A stretch of 64,000 bases of DNA from Halococcus salifodinae DSM 8989. GTDB lineage: Archaea; Halobacteriota; Halobacteria; Halobacteriales; Halococcaceae. The notes below the pieces were generated by a model. The model did not search any database. It saw nothing but the letters and a program-made list of their open reading frames with translations, and was not told the origin of the DNA. The stretch covers positions 60,290 through 124,289 of the forward strand of contig NZ_AOME01000013.1 of the NCBI RefSeq assembly GCF_000336935.1, given 5' to 3'. Positions 1 through 8,238 of this stretch are shown piece by piece. Position numbers and translations under genes: made by a program. How positions within the stretch are numbered: the stretch's first letter is position 1; each line of letters opens with the position of its first letter.

Positions 1-27
1 CACCCCCCCCCCCCGCAGTAAAAAGGT

Positions 28-1881
28 TCAGGCGACGAAAAAGAGGAGCACGCTCACCGCCATCAACGCGAGGACGAGGGCAGCGGCGAGCGCGCCGCCC
101 ATCCCGATCATCGCGTTGGCGTGGCTGGCGAGCGCCTCGGTCCGGTCGTTGCCGAACACCGTGACGCGGGCGCGCTCGGTCGCCATCCCGGCGGCGACGG
201 GTTCGCGATCGTCGAGCGCGTCACCGACGAGGGTCTCGATCCGTGCCCTGAGTTCGTCGCGGTCGATCGCGCCGCCGACCTGGTTGGTCGAGTCGACGGT
301 GTTCACGACGTGAGTGTCGGTGGTGAGCACCTCGGCGGTGTCCACAGGAAGGGAATCGACGATCGCATCGCGGAGGCCCGGTTCCATGTTGTTGCCGTCG
401 ATCAGCACGTAGGCGGTGGTGTCACCGCCGACGTCGAACACCGCGACACGGATGCCGAGCGGGCCGATGCCGTCAGTGGGCTCCCACGGCGTCTCGTCCC
501 ACGCGACCCCGAGTTCGAGGGTCGCTTGGGGTGCGTCGGTGAGATCGCTGGCGAGCCTCCCGGCGGCCTCCATCAGATCGAACGACCGCTGGCTGCCGGG
601 AACCACGTGACCGAGATCAGGGCCGTCGAGCCCGTTGTTGGAGTTGTGCGCATCGGCGAGCATCACGTCGGCGAGCCCGCGTGAGCGTGCCTCCGCGGCC
701 GTCGAGAGTCCCACGGAGTAGTCGATGTCGTCGGCGAATCCCGGGGCGTACGTCGCCACGAGCAGCGCGCTGTCACCGATGGCGTGGCCGGTCACGGTGG
801 CCTCGCCGACGGTCGCGCGCCGACTCGGGGTCGCAGTCTCGGTGTACTCGATGCGCTCGTGGGCGCGCGAAACCGCGTCGAGCACCGTATCGACTTCGCG
901 TTCGGTCACGAGGTTGAAGTCGTGGCCGGCGGTCGCGTGTGGCGGGAAACCGAGCCCGTCGGCGCTCTCGGCGACCCGCTCGGGGAGGTTGCCGCCACCG
1001 ATCTCACCCATCGGTCCGGGATGGATCATCGGGAGGACGAACCGCGCTTTCTCGGTGCCGTCGGGCCGGCGGGCCGAAAGCACCGAGACGGGAACGATCG
1101 CCTCCTCGCCGAGCGACTCGAAGAACACCTCCAGCTCCCTCGTTCCCTCGGCGATGTGGCCGACGAACCCACGGAGGAAATCGAGGATGCTCACGCCGAG
1201 GCTCCGTCGCCACGGCCGGTCGATTGCGGCGACGAACACTCGGACGCCGACGGCGTAGAGGGCGCAGGTCAGCCCGAGCAGCGCGAAGTCGAGCGGTTCG
1301 ACCGCCTGGAACTCCGCGGGGCCACGCGTCGGTCGGGAGAGAAACGAGCGCACCAGCGGGCCGCCGACCTCGACGAACCGCATCGTACCGCTGTAGACGA
1401 ACACGAGGAGCGCGACCGTCGCGGTCTGGATGCTCGCGGGAACGCTCGCGGCGAGCAGCGATTTGCGCGAGATCGCCATCACGGCAAGCAATCGGAGCGC
1501 GAACACCGCCGCCAGCCCGATGGTCAGCGCGTCGAAGACGAACCCCTGACCGAGCGGCGTGAGCAGCGCGACGAGCCCCGCCACGACGAGCACGACGACG
1601 AGGAGGAGCTCGGACACGAGCGCGAGCAGGGAGGCACGGTTCGGCGTGAGCTGCCCACCGAGCCGGCGGTCGACCGGTGGTGTGAGCACCGCCGCCACGA
1701 CGGTCGGGATGCCGATGAAGAACACCCCTTGCCACGCGTCTTCGAGAACGAACCGCGAGTCGAACGCCACGACGCCCGCGAGCGCGGCGACCACCAACGC
1801 GAACCCCAGACTCGCGTACCACCGCGGTGCGCGGAACACGTACCGCGAGAGCGCCGCGAGGTCGCCCTGCGTGGCCGTCAT
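28..1881 (-). CDS. DUF2070 family integral membrane protein
   Basis: Protein of 617 aa recognised as the archaeal DUF2070 family: about seven hydrophobic segments in the first 230 residues, then a long acidic soluble domain containing an HPGPMGEIGGGN motif, and one hydrophobic segment at the very C-terminus (about 600-617). The biochemical role of the family is not established. I chose the ATG at 1881 (MTATQGDL) because five extra upstream codons (MVSPP) look unlike the family N-terminus. It is co-oriented with guaAA, whose stop lies 51 bp upstream of this start, so the two could share a transcript. A membrane-anchored hydrolase-like role is possible but not shown by the sequence. Confidence 0.85.
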   Translation of the reverse strand: MTATQGDLAALSRYVFRAPRWYASLGFALVVAALAGVVAFDSRFVLEDAWQGVFFIGIPTVVAAVLTPPVDRRLGGQLTPNRASLLALVSELLLVVVLVVAGLVALLTPLGQGFVFDALTIGLAAVFALRLLAVMAISRKSLLAASVPASIQTATVALLVFVYSGTMRFVEVGGPLVRSFLSRPTRGPAEFQAVEPLDFALLGLTCALYAVGVRVFVAAIDRPWRRSLGVSILDFLRGFVGHIAEGTRELEVFFESLGEEAIVPVSVLSARRPDGTEKARFVLPMIHPGPMGEIGGGNLPERVAESADGLGFPPHATAGHDFNLVTEREVDTVLDAVSRAHERIEYTETATPSRRATVGEATVTGHAIGDSALLVATYAPGFADDIDYSVGLSTAAEARSRGLADVMLADAHNSNNGLDGPDLGHVVPGSQRSFDLMEAAGRLASDLTDAPQATLELGVAWDETPWEPTDGIGPLGIRVAVFDVGGDTTAYVLIDGNNMEPGLRDAIVDSLPVDTAEVLTTDTHVVNTVDSTNQVGGAIDRDELRARIETLVGDALDDREPVAAGMATERARVTVFGNDRTEALASHANAMIGMGGALAAALVLALMAVSVLLFFVA

Positions 1882-1932
1882 TGGCGGTGACACCACACGA
1901 GAGCAGGTAAAACCCCACTACTCGCCGGCAGG

Positions 1933-2484
1933 TTAGGACTCACAGATGGCGCGGAAGTTTGCGAAGACCGCCTCGCCCTCCGCGGTGTGGGCGACCTCGG
2001 GATGCCACTGGACGCCGTAGAGTCCGCGGTCGGGATCGCTCATCGACTCGATGTCACAGACGTCGCTTCTGCCCGTCCGGACGAACCCTTCGGGAAGTTC
2101 GACCACCTCGTCGGCGTGGCTCGCCCAGACCCGGGTTTCGGGCGCAAGCGATCCCACGAGCGGATCGTCGGCATCGTCGATGTCGACCGTGACGTCGGCG
2201 TAGCCACCGTAATCGCCGGCACCGACCGCTCCGTCGAGCTCGTCCGCGATGACCTGCATCCCCAGACAGATCCCGAGAACCGGGACACCGAGATCGAGGT
2301 ACTCGTCACACCGACCGCTCTCGTCGATCGACGGACCGCCAGAGAGCACCAGCCCGTCGGCGTCGATCTCGTCAGGTGCGGTGGTGTTGTCGACGATCTC
2401 GGTCTCGACGCCGATGTCGCGCAACGCCCGGCCCTCGAGATGCGTGAACTGGCCGTGGTTGTCGACGACGACGATTCGTGTCAT
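1933..2484 (-). CDS. guaAA: GMP synthase glutamine amidotransferase subunit A
   Basis: Class I glutamine amidotransferase of 183 aa, the stand-alone archaeal subunit that hydrolyses glutamine and passes ammonia to the separate ATP pyrophosphatase subunit (GuaAB) in XMP to GMP conversion. Visible catalytic triad: nucleophile Cys73 in GICLGMQ, His161 and Glu163 in WHPEV. The oxyanion-strand motif LSGGPS lies at about 47-52. Length and motif order match archaeal GuaAA. The synthetase subunit is not in this window, as is common in haloarchaea. ATG at 2484 is the only sensible start. Divergent from gdh across about 220 bp. Confidence 0.95.
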   Translation of the reverse strand: MTRIVVVDNHGQFTHLEGRALRDIGVETEIVDNTTAPDEIDADGLVLSGGPSIDESGRCDEYLDLGVPVLGICLGMQVIADELDGAVGAGDYGGYADVTVDIDDADDPLVGSLAPETRVWASHADEVVELPEGFVRTGRSDVCDIESMSDPDRGLYGVQWHPEVAHTAEGEAVFANFRAICES

Positions 2485-2603
2485 TGCTGGCTGTTGGTGA
2501 GAGTCGCCTAAAAGCCCCCTGAAACCGCCCGAACAAGGGGAACGATACGTCGTCCCGTGGTCCTAATATTGAACAGTATGCACAGGTATGTCGTAATAGC
2601 ATC

Positions 2604-2616
2604 AGTATTATTAAGA
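2604..2616 (+). promoter_or_regulatory. Putative TATA box upstream of gdh
   Basis: The AT-rich run GTATTATTAAG in an otherwise GC-rich region lies 24-34 nt upstream of the ATG at 2638. That is the spacing of a haloarchaeal TATA box from a leaderless start. It would place transcription initiation at or near the small reading frame at 2638 rather than at the gdh ATG at 2705. Inference from spacing only. Confidence 0.4.
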
Positions 2617-2637
2617 TGCAGCCCGTGAGCCGAGCCA

Positions 2638-2703
2638 ATGCAGACTGCCGACAGCACCGCGGCGCGCACAGCAGCCGACAGCCACTGGCGAGGGAATCGC
2701 TGA
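2638..2703 (+). CDS. Possible 21-codon upstream reading frame before gdh
   Basis: A 21-aa frame starts at the ATG at 2638, about one TATA-to-start distance from the AT-rich box at 2604-2616, and ends at TGA 2701-2703, one base before the gdh ATG at 2705. The peptide ([10 protein letters not shown]... ending HWRGNR) resembles no family I know. If the transcript is leaderless at 2638, ribosomes would translate this peptide first and reach gdh by termination-reinitiation. It may equally be unused 5' leader. A similar arrangement precedes purU. Confidence 0.3.
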   Translation: MQTADSTAARTAADSHWRGNR

Positions 2704-2704
2704 A

Positions 2705-3994
2705 ATGGCGGCAGCAACCGCCGAGACCGACGAGAGAGAGGACGAAGAGGAGCCCGAATCAGCGCGCGAGACCGCCGAACACCAGCTCGAACGCGCGGCC
2801 GCGCAGCTCGACATCGATCGGAACGTCGTCACCAGACTGTCGAACCCGACCCAGGTCCACCGGGTGTCGGTGCCGATGGAGCGCGACGACGGCACCGTCG
2901 AGGTCTTTACGGGCTACCGCGCCCAGCACGACAGCGTTCGCGGGCCCTACAAGGGCGGCCTTCGCTATCATCCCGGCGTCACCGACGAGGAGTGCGTCGG
3001 GCTCTCGATGTGGATGACGTGGAAGTGTGCGGTGATGGATCTCCCCTTCGGCGGCGCGAAAGGCGGAATCGTGGTCGACCCGAAGTCGCTCTCCGGCGAC
3101 GAAAAGGAGCGACTCACCCGGCGGTTCGCCCAGGAACTCCGGAACGTCATCGGACCGACGCGGGACATCCCGGCCCCCGACATGGGCACCGACGCCGAGA
3201 CGATGGCGTGGTTCATGGACGCCTACTCGATGCAGGAGGGCGAGACGATCCCCGGCGTCGTCACCGGCAAACCGCCCGTCGTCGGCGGGAGCTACGGTCG
3301 CGAGGAGGCCCCTGGCCAGAGCGTCGCGATCGTCGCGCGCGAGGTGTGCAAGTACTACGATCGACCGCTGGCCGAAACCACGATCGCAGTCCAAGGGTTC
3401 GGCAGCGTCGGCGCGAACGCCGCCCGCCAGCTCGACGACTGGGGAGCCTCGATCGTCGCGGTCTCGGACGTCAACGGGGCGATCTACGACCCCGACGGTC
3501 TCGACACCAGTGACGTGCGCTCGCACGAGGAACAGCCCGAGGCGGTCACCGGCTATCCAGGGGCCGAGGCGATCACGAACGCCGAACTCCTCGAACTCGA
3601 TGTCGACGTGTTGATTCCGGCCGCGATCGGCAACGTCCTCACCGAGGCGAACGCCGGCGACGTCCAAGCCGACATCGTGGTCGAAGGCGCGAACGGCCCG
3701 ACCACGACCGCGGCGGACGAGATTTTCGAGGAGCGGGAGATTCCGGTCGTTCCCGATATCCTCGCCAACGCCGGCGGCGTCACCGTCTCCTATTTCGAAT
3801 GGCTCCAGGACATCAACCGTCGGGCGTGGTCGCTGGAGGAGGTCAACGAGGAGCTCGAAGCCGAGATGCTGACCGCGTGGGAGGACGTCCGCGCGGCGTT
3901 CGACGACCACGACGCGACGTGGCGCGACGCCGCCTACATCGTCGCGCTCCGCCGGCTTGCCGAGGCACACGAGGCGCGCGGCCTCTGGCCCTGA
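2705..3994 (+). CDS. gdh: Glu/Leu/Phe/Val-type glutamate dehydrogenase
   Basis: Glutamate dehydrogenase of 429 aa, interconverting glutamate with 2-oxoglutarate plus ammonia using NAD(P). The substrate-binding region [13 protein letters not shown] is at about 80-92, the active-site lysine motif PFGGAKGGI at about 114-122, and the aspartate in [10 protein letters not shown] near 154-163. The Rossmann fingerprint [11 protein letters not shown] starts near 225. The first 25 residues are an acidic haloarchaeal extension. Haloarchaea usually have several paralogues, so cofactor preference and the catabolic or anabolic role cannot be read from sequence. A short upstream reading frame ends one base before its ATG. 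Confidence 0.93.
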   Translation: MAAATAETDEREDEEEPESARETAEHQLERAAAQLDIDRNVVTRLSNPTQVHRVSVPMERDDGTVEVFTGYRAQHDSVRGPYKGGLRYHPGVTDEECVGLSMWMTWKCAVMDLPFGGAKGGIVVDPKSLSGDEKERLTRRFAQELRNVIGPTRDIPAPDMGTDAETMAWFMDAYSMQEGETIPGVVTGKPPVVGGSYGREEAPGQSVAIVAREVCKYYDRPLAETTIAVQGFGSVGANAARQLDDWGASIVAVSDVNGAIYDPDGLDTSDVRSHEEQPEAVTGYPGAEAITNAELLELDVDVLIPAAIGNVLTEANAGDVQADIVVEGANGPTTTAADEIFEEREIPVVPDILANAGGVTVSYFEWLQDINRRAWSLEEVNEELEAEMLTAWEDVRAAFDDHDATWRDAAYIVALRRLAEAHEARGLWP

Positions 3995-4046
3995 AAGCGG
4001 ATTTCACCGTTTCGGTCGCTCGCCGTCCCGCCCGCTCATCGAGTTC

Positions 4047-4484
4047 TCAGAGCGCCGTCGGATCGAACGGTTCGTTCATTCCCTGCCACTCGGTGCGGTC
4101 GTTCTCCGCACGGGTGTCGCGGTAGGCTTCGAGCCCGTTACCGTCGGGATCGTCGAAGTACAGCGCCTCGCTGATGCCGTGATCGATCGGATCGACCCGG
4201 ACGCCGCGCTCGTCGAGCGTTTCGTAGATCCGCTTGAGTGCCTCGCGGCTCTCGGCCTCGAACGCAGCATGGTAGAGACCGATATCCGATTCCGTCCCGG
4301 CGGCGTCGGAGCCGACTTCCTGGAGGGCGACGTCGTGGTGATGGTCGCCGAAGGTGAGGAACGCGAACGGGCCGTGGCGATCGCTCACGTCGAGGTCGAA
4401 CACGTCGGTGTAGAACGCGACCGCGCGCTCGACGTCACGGACCTTGAGATGGACATGGCCGAGGTGGGGTGTCGAACGACTCAT
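4047..4484 (-). CDS. VOC-superfamily (glyoxalase/dioxygenase-like) protein
   Basis: Protein of 145 aa made of two beta-alpha-beta-beta-beta halves of the vicinal oxygen chelate fold: LGHVHLKVRDVERAVAFYTD at the N-terminus and GLYHAAFEAESREALKRIYE in the second half. Candidate metal ligands are the early His (HVHLKV), the His in LYHAAF and the Glu in NGLEAYRDT. The DPDGNGLEAYRD ending is typical of ring-cleaving dioxygenase or glyoxalase-like members. The substrate is not predictable. It converges with gdh, with 52 bp between the stops. Confidence 0.85.
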   Translation of the reverse strand: MSRSTPHLGHVHLKVRDVERAVAFYTDVFDLDVSDRHGPFAFLTFGDHHHDVALQEVGSDAAGTESDIGLYHAAFEAESREALKRIYETLDERGVRVDPIDHGISEALYFDDPDGNGLEAYRDTRAENDRTEWQGMNEPFDPTAL

Positions 4485-4594
4485 GCGCGTTCGTGGTACG
4501 GGATAGAAGTAAGGGCTCTGGCGTGCTCAGTCGGTGGAATCGAGTCGTCACAGCTGCGTCACGGATCCCGGTATCGATTCAGCGGTCGTCCGGT

Positions 4595-5323
4595 TCACTC
4601 GTCGTCGTACCGGTCAGCCGCCGACGAGAAGCCGAATTCGTCCTGCTCGCGACTCCGCCGTCCCTCACGTGCGGCGATCGCCTCAGGATCGGGACTGGCG
4701 TCGTCACCGAGCCGCGCCCACGAGTTGTGGATCTTGGCGTGACACCACCGGCAGAGGGAGACCGTGATCTCGTGGCTCGGTTCGTCGTCTGTACCATCGC
4801 TGTTACGATTTTCGCCGTCGCTGGTGTCGGCGTACGAGAGGTGGTGTTCTTCGAGCAGCGGCCGTTCGTCGGAGTGGGTCATCCGGCGTTCGTCGATTCC
4901 ACACCGCGCGCACTCCCGGGAGTGGTTTCGCGCCCGGAAATGGGGGCAGTCCGGCCAGTCCCAGTCGCCGGCGGGATCGGCCGCCGGACAACGGAAGTCG
5001 TCGGCTCGGCGCTTGGCGGCGAACCCGGGATCTCCGTCTCGCGGGTGGTTCGAGAGACGGCCGGGCTGTCTCTCGTCATCCCGAAAGGCTCCGCCTTTCG
5101 GACGACGTCGCCCGTTCGCGGGTCGTTCCTCCCCGCTCACCCCGGGGCGCTCGCTTCGCTCGCGCCCCGCCCTGCTCGACCGTTTCGCGTCCCTCCGGGA
5201 CGCGCTTTCGGCGTGTTCGAGGGCGTACCGACACCGGCCGTCGTCGGTGAGGTGGTCGCATCGCTCGACGAACGAGTAGGGGTCATCGACGCCGACCGAC
5301 GTGCCGGCGGGCGTCTTTTTCAT
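4595..5323 (-). CDS. Haloarchaeal HNH-like zinc protein (DUF7097-like) with palindrome-derived insert
   Basis: Protein of 242 aa. The N-terminus (DPYSFVERCDHLTDDGRC) and the C-terminal half (CARCGIDERR, then EEHHLSYAD, then LCRWCHAKIHNSW) match a conserved haloarchaeal family with paired cysteines and an HNH-like His-His plus CxxC arrangement; I recall it as DUF7097. Family members normally run straight from ALEHA into DPEFAA/DPGFAA. Here about 56 residues of Arg/Ser/Gly-rich sequence (about 39-94) intervene, encoded by perfect DNA palindromes at 5042-5209. The frame stays open and the conserved halves are intact, so the gene may still work. Nuclease activity is an inference from the HNH-like pattern. 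Confidence 0.7.
   Translation of the reverse strand: MKKTPAGTSVGVDDPYSFVERCDHLTDDGRCRYALEHAESASRRDAKRSSRAGRERSERPGVSGEERPANGRRRPKGGAFRDDERQPGRLSNHPRDGDPGFAAKRRADDFRCPAADPAGDWDWPDCPHFRARNHSRECARCGIDERRMTHSDERPLLEEHHLSYADTSDGENRNSDGTDDEPSHEITVSLCRWCHAKIHNSWARLGDDASPDPEAIAAREGRRSREQDEFGFSSAADRYDDE
5042..5209 (-). repeat. Palindrome cluster inserted in frame in a coding region
   Basis: The stretch contains perfect hairpins CCGAAAGGC-TCC-GCCTTTCGG and CGCGTCCC-TCC-GGGACGCG, and GGGGCGC/GCGCCCC arms around TCGCTTCGCTC. It encodes the low-complexity residues about 39-94 of the HNH-like protein. The same palindrome style recurs in intergenic DNA at 5411-5530 and 39616-39800 and inside the pilus ATPase gene at 53281-53620. 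It is best explained as insertion or expansion of a palindromic element in a tolerant linker. Confidence 0.7.
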
Positions 5324-5410
5324 GTCCGTTTTGCGTCTCGGAGGGGTTTGAGTACATCGCTACATCGGATACTCATGGGTTTTGTTGCGACGGCCGACTC
5401 GTCCACGACG

Positions 5411-5530
5411 AATCCTGACGCAACTGAGAACCGTAGGCCACACCCTCCCCAGCCGATTCGCTCAGTCATTTCGCTCCTTCGCTCATCCCTCGCACGAGTC
5501 GCGCCGCGCTCCGCTCCCGCGCGCCACCGC
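5411..5530 (+). repeat. Dispersed intergenic palindromic repeat, copy 1
   Basis: This lies in the 336-bp gap between the HNH-like gene and the citramalate synthase gene. The core runs from AATCCTGACGCAACTGAGA through AGGCCACACCCTCCCC and CATCCCTCGCACGAGTCGCG to CGCTCCGCTCCCGCGCGCCA. The same order of blocks recurs at 39616-39800. Read on the minus strand it gives a spurious peptide ending GWGGCGLR. I see no other gene in this gap; a TTTAAGA-like AT-rich run at 5616-5622 may belong to the downstream promoter. Confidence 0.75.
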
Positions 5531-5659
5531 AACCATACCGCGACCAGAGCGGAGGACACGATAGTCGGCCACAGTTCGACTCGCCCGGACAGCAACATCT
5601 GTCGGAAGGCACCCCTTTAAGAGTCTACCGCGCGGCGGTGCGAGTGGCTATCATGACCA

Positions 5660-7165
5660 GTGACCGATTTATTCGGGGGCCTCCCCGAAACCACTCCGCT
5701 CTCCGACGCTGACGTACAGTTTCTCGATACCACGCTCCGCGACGGCGAACAAGCCCCAGGGGTGTCCCTCGCGCCCGACGAGAAGGTCGACATCGCGCGG
5801 CAGCTCGATCGGGCCGGCGTGTCGGTCATCGAGGCCGGCAGCGCCTGCACCGGTGCGGGCGAGCGCGAGGCGATCTCGCGGGTAACAGGAGAAAACCTCG
5901 ACGCCCGAGTGACGAGTTTCTGCCGCGGGATCCGCCGCGATGTCGATCTCGCGCTCGACTGCGATGTCGACGGGATCAACCTCGTCGTGCCCGCGAGCGA
6001 CCGCCACATCGAGGGAAAAGTCGACTCGACTCGCGAGGACGTGCTCGCGGACGCGGTCGAGCTCGTCGAGTACGCCCGCGATCACGGCCTCTGGGTCGAA
6101 CTCCTCGGCGAGGACGGCTCCCGCGCCGACATCGACTTCCTCTCGCGGCTCGCCCGTGCGGGGTTCGATGCCGGCGCGGATCGGGTGTGTTACTGTGATA
6201 CCGTCGGGCACGCGACGCCCGAGCGCACGGTCGAGGTGGTTTCGACCCTCGCCGAGTGCGGTCCGACGAGCACCCACACCCACGACGATCTCGGGCTGGG
6301 GGTGACGAACGCGCTCGCGAGCGTGGCGGCCGGCGCGGATCTCGTCCACGCGACCGTCAACGGGGTCGGCGAGCGTGCGGGCAACGTCGCTCTGGAGGAG
6401 GTTGCGATCGCGCTCGCGCATGGGTACGGGGTCGAGACCGTCGATACCACCCTCCTCTACGACCTCGCCCGCACCGTCGCCGACGCCACAGGAATCGCGC
6501 TCGCACCCAACAAGGCGGTCGTGGGCGAGAACGCGTTCACCCACGAGTCGGGCATCCACACCGACGGCACCCTCAAAGACGAGGCGATGTACGAGCCCTA
6601 TCCACCCGAGACGGTGGGCCGCGAGCGCCGGCTCGCCCTCGGCAAACACGCCGGCCGCGCGGGCGTCGAAGCGGCGCTCGAAGAACACGATGTCGACGTA
6701 ACTGCCGACGAACTCGCCGCAATCACCGACCGCGTGACGGATCTCGGCGAGGACAAGCGCGTGACCGACGCCGACGTGCTCGCACTCGCGGAATCGGTCC
6801 AAGGCCGCGAGCGCGAGCGCCGGGTCGAACTCCTCGATCTCACGGCCGCGAGCGGCAGCGGGACGCCGACCGCGAGCGTCAGACTCAGGATCAACGGCGA
6901 CGAGCGCACCGCGAGCGGCACCGGCAGCGGCCCCGTCGACGCCGCGGTGGGGGCCGTCCGCGAGGCGCTCGGGCCCGGCGGTGACGCGACGCTCGACTCC
7001 TATCACGTCGACGCGATCACCGGTGGCACCGACGCGGTCGTCACGGTCGAAGTCGAGATGAGCCGTGACGCACAGTCAGTATCGGTCGCCGCGAGCGACG
7101 CCGACATCACTCGCGCGAGCGTCGAGGCGATGGTCGAGGCGCTCGACCGACTGCACGCCGCGTAG
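5660..7165 (+). CDS. cimA: (R)-citramalate synthase / 2-isopropylmalate synthase family protein
   Basis: Protein of 501 aa of the LeuA/CimA/homocitrate synthase family, condensing acetyl-CoA with pyruvate (citramalate, first step of the pyruvate route to isoleucine) or with 2-oxoisovalerate (isopropylmalate, leucine). DTTLRDGEQAPGV at about 23-35 carries catalytic Arg and metal Asp; STHTHDDLGLG holds the metal His-x-His; HESGIHTDG follows. The C-terminal 110 residues look like the LeuA regulatory dimer domain (VRLRINGDERTASGTGSGPVDA). The start is a GTG at 5660; the nearby ATG at 5653 is out of frame. Family-level assignment is firm, but citramalate rather than isopropylmalate specificity is a judgement. 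Confidence 0.82.
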   Translation: MTDLFGGLPETTPLSDADVQFLDTTLRDGEQAPGVSLAPDEKVDIARQLDRAGVSVIEAGSACTGAGEREAISRVTGENLDARVTSFCRGIRRDVDLALDCDVDGINLVVPASDRHIEGKVDSTREDVLADAVELVEYARDHGLWVELLGEDGSRADIDFLSRLARAGFDAGADRVCYCDTVGHATPERTVEVVSTLAECGPTSTHTHDDLGLGVTNALASVAAGADLVHATVNGVGERAGNVALEEVAIALAHGYGVETVDTTLLYDLARTVADATGIALAPNKAVVGENAFTHESGIHTDGTLKDEAMYEPYPPETVGRERRLALGKHAGRAGVEAALEEHDVDVTADELAAITDRVTDLGEDKRVTDADVLALAESVQGRERERRVELLDLTAASGSGTPTASVRLRINGDERTASGTGSGPVDAAVGAVREALGPGGDATLDSYHVDAITGGTDAVVTVEVEMSRDAQSVSVAASDADITRASVEAMVEALDRLHAA

Positions 7166-7251
7166 CGCGCGGAGCCCGGGGTTCGTCTCGTCTCCTCCGG
7201 GTGCAGGCGACGGTCCAGCAGGCTTACGAGCGGGCCGCCCGGAGCGGGGAT

Positions 7252-8112
7252 ATGCGCGAACTCGATTCCGTCGAGCGGGTGGGCGTCGTGGGCGCGGGGA
7301 CGATGGGCAACGGCATCGCTCAGGTCGCCGCCACCGCCGGGTACGACGTGGTGATGCGCGACATCGAACAGGAGTTCGTCGAGAAGGGGTTCGACGCGAT
7401 CGACAGCAGTCTCGATCGGCTCGTCGACGGCGAGAAGCTGTCCGACGACGGGGCGACGGCGACCCGCGAGCGCATCACGGGCACCACGGAGCTCGACGAT
7501 CTCGCCGACTGTGATCTCGTGATCGAGGCCGCAGTCGAGGAGATGGCAATCAAACAGGACATCTTCACCGATCTCGACGAGACGGTGCCCGACGACGTGG
7601 TGCTCGCGACCAACACCAGCACGCTCTCGGTCACATCGATCGCGAGCGCGACCGATCGGCAGGAACTCGTCGTCGGCGTCCACTTCATGAACCCCGTCCC
7701 GGTGATGGACGGCGTCGAGGTCGTCGTCGGCGAGCGCACGGGTGAGAAGACGACCAAACTGGCCCACGACTTCGCCGAGGAGTTGGACAAGGAGACGTGG
7801 GAGTCCGACGACAAGCCGGGCTTCGTCTCGAATCGCATCCTGATGCCGTGGATCAACGAGGGAGTCCGAACTCTCGACGAGGGTGTCGCGACGAAGGAGG
7901 ACATCGACCGCGGGATGAAACTCGGGACGAACGTGCCGATGGGCCCTTTGGAGCTCGCCGATCACATCGGTCTCGACATCTGTCTCGACGCCACCGAGAC
8001 GCTCCACGAGGAGTTGGGCGATCGCTACACGCCGGCGTACCTTCTGAAACGAAAGGTCGAGGCGGGCAACCTCGGCAAGAAGACGGGCCGCGGGTTCTAC
8101 GAGTACGAGTAG
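7252..8112 (+). CDS. hbd: 3-hydroxyacyl-CoA dehydrogenase
   Basis: Protein of 286 aa that oxidises (S)-3-hydroxyacyl-CoA to 3-oxoacyl-CoA with NAD, in beta-oxidation or short-chain acyl-CoA metabolism. The NAD-binding GAGTMGNGIA is at about 14-23. The catalytic His lies in GVHFMNPVPVMDGVEVV, and the substrate-domain motif GFVSNRILMPWINEG and the C-terminal KTGRGFYEYE are typical of the single-domain enzyme. I start at the ATG at 7252; the longer in-frame GTG at 7201 adds 17 residues not expected before the nucleotide-binding strand. It has no partner beta-oxidation genes nearby. Confidence 0.92.
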   Translation: MRELDSVERVGVVGAGTMGNGIAQVAATAGYDVVMRDIEQEFVEKGFDAIDSSLDRLVDGEKLSDDGATATRERITGTTELDDLADCDLVIEAAVEEMAIKQDIFTDLDETVPDDVVLATNTSTLSVTSIASATDRQELVVGVHFMNPVPVMDGVEVVVGERTGEKTTKLAHDFAEELDKETWESDDKPGFVSNRILMPWINEGVRTLDEGVATKEDIDRGMKLGTNVPMGPLELADHIGLDICLDATETLHEELGDRYTPAYLLKRKVEAGNLGKKTGRGFYEYE

Positions 8113-8238
8113 CCCGCCGAGAGCGACAGCCGCCGTTCGATGGAGTCGGCTGCGCAGTCGTTGGCTAGGTCGTCGGTCAGGACCTGGCGTGGCGTCGGTG
8201 TGTTCAGCTGAGCGATACGGTGATGGTCGTTCTGCCGG

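Noticed and set aside
1-15. Run of cytosines at the window start
   Set aside because: A 12-base C run may be a real homopolymer or a sequencing or assembly edge; nothing further can be said from one copy.
784-1890. Long open frame on the strand opposite the DUF2070 gene
   Set aside because: GC-rich codon bias leaves long antisense frames; its Arg/His/Glu-rich translation has no family character.
5320-5598. Minus-strand frame containing GWGGCGLR
   Set aside because: It is created by the dispersed palindromic repeat; the same peptide appears at the other repeat copy, which marks it as spurious.
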